This document shows, in pieces, positions 21,553 through 22,994 of a DNA stretch of 22,994 nucleotides (the first letter of the stretch is position 1; every line of letters starts with the position of its first letter). The notes under the pieces are model-generated. The model worked only from the letters and a program-made list of their open reading frames with translations, did no database searches and was not told the DNA's origin. Source of the DNA: a virus; the IMG/VR virus record IMGVR_UViG_3300033273_000316, positions 1 through 22,994 of that record; one strand, written 5' to 3'. A program made the position numbers and the translations under genes.

Positions 21553-21684
21553 ATGAAACTAGAAAAAGTAATTAAGAGATATTTTACAAACGGATATAGA
21601 CAAGCTAATGGGGTAAAAAGAAAAAAAACTATTACTCTTTCAGATTATATAAATAAGTATAAAAAGAAAAGAAAGAAAAAGTAA
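21553..21684 (+). CDS. 43-residue basic microprotein
   Basis: Starts one base after the previous stop. The product, 43 residues, has an N-terminal helix (MKLEKVIKRYFTNGYRQANG), a middle with 'TITLSDYINKY', and an all-basic end (KKKRKKK). No family is recognised. It is the third basic microprotein in a row between holin and endolysin. The end of the gene runs into a purine-only stretch, so the basic tail partly reflects base composition. Confidence 0.45.
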   Translation: MKLEKVIKRYFTNGYRQANGVKRKKTITLSDYINKYKKKRKKK

Positions 21685-21778
21685 CCAAAAAGAAAGAAAA
21701 GAAAAAAGCCCCCCTGAAAAAAGAAAATAATTATTTTATCTGTTCCAACAATATTCCTATTGAAGTTTAGTAATTTTT

Positions 21779-21802
21779 AGCGTAGATTTACAGCTACGTT
21801 TT
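21779..21802 (+). terminator. Hairpin terminator candidate before the endolysin gene
   Basis: AGCGTAG (21779-21785) pairs with CTACGTT (21794-21800) over 7 bp including one G-T wobble; the loop is ATTTACAG. Four T follow at 21799-21802. The stem is modest and the T-run short, so it may be a partial terminator between the basic microproteins and the endolysin. Confidence 0.4.
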
Positions 21803-21830
21803 GCAAATATATAAATTATTTATAAATTTA
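21800..21830 (+). promoter_or_regulatory. Bacteroidota-type promoter candidate for the endolysin
   Basis: TTTG (21800-21803), 19 bases, then TAAATTTA (21823-21830), one base from the TAnnTTTG consensus. The start of transcription would fall at or within a few bases of ATG 21835, so the message would be leaderless or nearly so. Confidence 0.45.
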
Positions 21831-21834
21831 CAAT

Positions 21835-22197
21835 ATGGAATTAAAATATTTTACTTTCGAAGAATTTGACTCTCCTGATTATCCAGGTAGTGGGGAGAAG
21901 TTTATGGACAGAGAATTTTTAGATTGTTTAGATGAAGCCAGAGATATAGCTGGTGTGCAATTTAAAATTAATTCTGGTTATAGAACACCGCAACATAACA
22001 GAAAAGTTGGAGGTGGAACTGCAAGTTCACACTTAATTGGAAGAGCTGCAGATATACATTGTACTCATACAGGTAAAAGATTAAAAATTATTGAAGCACT
22101 GTCAATGGTTGGTTTTAGAAGGTTTGGCATCGCAAATACATTTATTCATGTAGATAATGACGACCAAAAAAAACCTGCTATTTGGTTATATTCATAA
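21835..22197 (+). CDS. M15A peptidase endolysin
   Basis: A 120-residue enzyme of the peptidase M15A family, which includes D-Ala-D-Ala carboxypeptidases and phage L-Ala-D-Glu endopeptidases. The family's zinc site is visible: His66 in 'TASSHLIGRAADI', Asp73 in the same segment, and His105 with Asp107 in 'FIHVD'. An early 'KYFTFEEFDS' and 'KINSGYRTPQHNRKVGG' are also typical. Its job is to cut peptide cross-links in peptidoglycan once the holin has opened the membrane. No signal peptide, transmembrane helix or cell-wall binding domain is present, so it is a minimal one-domain enzyme. It stands apart from the holin by 557 bases and has its own promoter candidate. Confidence 0.85.
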   Translation: MELKYFTFEEFDSPDYPGSGEKFMDREFLDCLDEARDIAGVQFKINSGYRTPQHNRKVGGGTASSHLIGRAADIHCTHTGKRLKIIEALSMVGFRRFGIANTFIHVDNDDQKKPAIWLYS

Positions 22198-22213
22198 ATT
22201 TTATATATCTTTA
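22181..22213 (+). promoter_or_regulatory. Bacteroidota-type promoter candidate for the ERF gene
   Basis: TTTG (22181-22184), 21 bases, then TATCTTTA (22206-22213), again one base from the TAnnTTTG consensus. It overlaps the end of the endolysin gene and would give a short leader to ATG 22228. This could start early transcription of the recombination genes. Confidence 0.45.
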
Positions 22214-22227
22214 TACAAACTTTAATT

Positions 22228-22782
22228 ATGAATATTACAGAAAAATTACTTAAAATTACAACGGAACTTAAAGCACCAAAGAATCAATTCAATAAATTTG
22301 GTGGCTATAAGTATAGAAGTGCTGAAGATTGTCTTGAAGCACTTAAACCACATCTAAAGAAATACAAATGTGTTTTAAAGATGCACGATGAATTAAAAGT
22401 CGTAGGAGATTTTCCTTATGTTGAAGCAACTGCAAAGTTGATTGATTGTGAGGATGGAAATATGCAGATAGAATCATCTGCACAAGCTATAATAGATTTC
22501 AATGCAAAAGGTATGCAACATCCACAAAGAACAGGAGCTGCATCTTCTTATGCAAAGAAATATGCAATTGGTAATCTATTCTTACTGGATGATACCAAAG
22601 ACTCTGATGCTACAAATACACATGATACATCAGAAGTAAAGAAGAAACCAACACTAACTTCTAATTCGCAGAATTTTATTAAGGCTGCAAAGTATGTTAG
22701 AGATGGTGGTAGTATAGATGACATTATGAAAAAATACGCAATGTCAAAAGAAGTTGAACAGGCATTACTTGCCACAAATTAA
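22228..22782 (+). CDS. erf: ERF-family single-strand annealing protein
   Basis: A 184-residue protein with the ERF superfamily signatures: 'FGGYKYRSAEDCLEALKP' (residues ~24-41), a central beta region (FPYVEATAKLID), and 'HPQRTGAASSYAKKYAIGNL' (98-117) followed by 'FLLDDTKDSD'. ERF proteins form rings on single-stranded DNA and anneal complementary strands, supporting phage recombination and replication. The C-terminal part after an acidic linker (DATNTHDTSEVKKK) is a short helical region (NFIKAAKYVRDGG, YAMSKEVEQALL), perhaps an interaction tail. It lies after a promoter candidate, and a partial gene that often accompanies recombination genes follows by 5 bases. It marks the change from late to early functions. 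Confidence 0.85.
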   Translation: MNITEKLLKITTELKAPKNQFNKFGGYKYRSAEDCLEALKPHLKKYKCVLKMHDELKVVGDFPYVEATAKLIDCEDGNMQIESSAQAIIDFNAKGMQHPQRTGAASSYAKKYAIGNLFLLDDTKDSDATNTHDTSEVKKKPTLTSNSQNFIKAAKYVRDGGSIDDIMKKYAMSKEVEQALLATN

Positions 22783-22787
22783 TTTAT

Positions 22788-22994
22788 ATGAGTTTATTAG
22801 GTACTATAAGTATCAAAACTAATGATGGTGTATATAAGAATTATACATTATCTGTTAGTGACAAAACCAACGAATATGGACAAAATATTTCTATGTTCGA
22901 GGAACAGACAAAAGAACAAAGAGAAGCTGGAGAGCCAAGAAAGTATATTGGTAACGGCAAAGTCTTTTGGACTGATGGGAATGTATCAGTAGCA
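22788..22994 (+). CDS. Conserved hypothetical phage protein beside ERF (partial, cut by window end)
   Basis: The first 69 codons are present and the frame stays open to the edge. The product starts with strands (LLGTISIKTNDGVYKNYTLS), then 'DKTNEYGQNISMFEEQTKEQ', and a segment 'PRKYIGNGKVFWTDGNVSV'. I associate this pattern with a small gene near recombination genes in Flavobacteriia phages, of unknown function. A single-strand DNA binding role is possible by context and beta character but not shown by any motif. It begins 5 bases after the ERF stop, so it is probably in the same early operon. Confidence 0.6.
   Translation, partial: MSLLGTISIKTNDGVYKNYTLSVSDKTNEYGQNISMFEEQTKEQREAGEPRKYIGNGKVFWTDGNVSVA

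Larger units (their letters stand above)
21685..21834. other. Intergenic region with purine tract, palindrome, hairpin and promoter
   Basis: The first 45 bases are nearly all purine, broken by a run of six C at 21709-21714. The perfect 14-base palindrome AAAATAATTATTTT lies at 21724-21737. Towards the endolysin there is a hairpin with a T-run (21779-21802) and a promoter-like site (21800-21830). No gene is visible. I read it as the end of the late operon and the start of a new unit. Confidence 0.5.

Noticed and set aside
21640-21727. Purine-only tract as a possible triplex or replication origin.
   Set aside because: About half of it encodes the Lys/Arg tail of a microprotein, there are no iterons, and the palindrome nearby is a simple AT one. 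Kept only as a description of the gap.
1-22994. tRNA genes, CRISPR arrays, integrase or attachment sites.
   Set aside because: No cloverleaf-like segment with a CCA end, no regularly spaced repeats and no recombinase gene were seen on either strand.

Overview
The window is a stretch of a tailed double-stranded DNA phage (or prophage) genome. It is very AT-rich, and every gene I can support lies on the + strand. A tape measure protein of about 700 residues beside a separate tail tube protein, a tail-assembly chaperone and a tail-completion-like protein points to a siphovirus with a long non-contractile tail (roughly 100 nm at 0.15 nm per residue). Several features suggest a host in the Bacteroidota, probably a (marine) flavobacterium: protein families typical of phages of that phylum, the lack of Shine-Dalgarno sequences before most starts, and promoter-like TTTG-N19/21-TAnnTTTA sites. 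The host call is inference from families and motifs, not from a database match.

Layout. Bases 1-332 hold no convincing gene but carry hairpins and a promoter-like site, and look like the leader of the structural operon. Bases 333-2033 encode the tail-assembly chaperone with an apparent programmed -1 frameshift, a tail-terminator-like protein and an HK97-gp10-like protein. Bases 2020-9206 encode a large Ig-like and cysteine-module protein and two tail-tip or baseplate-type proteins; the last ends in a cupredoxin-like domain. Bases 9206-11432 hold a 52-residue protein and the tape measure. Bases 11467-14806 hold the head genes: an XkdF-like maturation protease with extra C-terminal modules, a small Cys protein, a head-fibre-like protein, a scaffold and the major capsid protein. 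Bases 14882-15463 encode the tail tube; a strong terminator follows both the capsid and the tube gene. Bases 15545-18134 encode a small beta protein, the portal (with a C-terminal His/Cys module) and a head-tail connector. Bases 18131-20640 hold three tiny genes, two of them paralogous, then fibre, fibre-assembly and three-repeat adhesin genes. Bases 20643-22197 are the lysis region: small membrane or amphipathic peptides, a GTA-type three-helix holin, a run of very basic microproteins and an M15A endolysin. From 22228 the window enters replication/recombination genes: an ERF annealing protein, then a gene cut by the right edge.

How the genes work together. The scaffold, protease and capsid protein build and mature the head around the portal. 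The connector and completion proteins join it to a tail built from the tube protein on the tape measure, with both chaperone forms assisting. The Ig/Cys protein, the repeat fibre and the adhesin probably provide host contact, and holin plus endolysin release progeny. Most genes are joined by 1-nt (TAATG) or 4-nt (ATGA) overlaps, so translational coupling seems the rule. The gene order is unusual: chaperone and tail-tip genes come first, then tape measure, protease, capsid, tube and, late, portal and connector. No terminase, integrase, tRNA, insertion sequence or CRISPR array was recognised.
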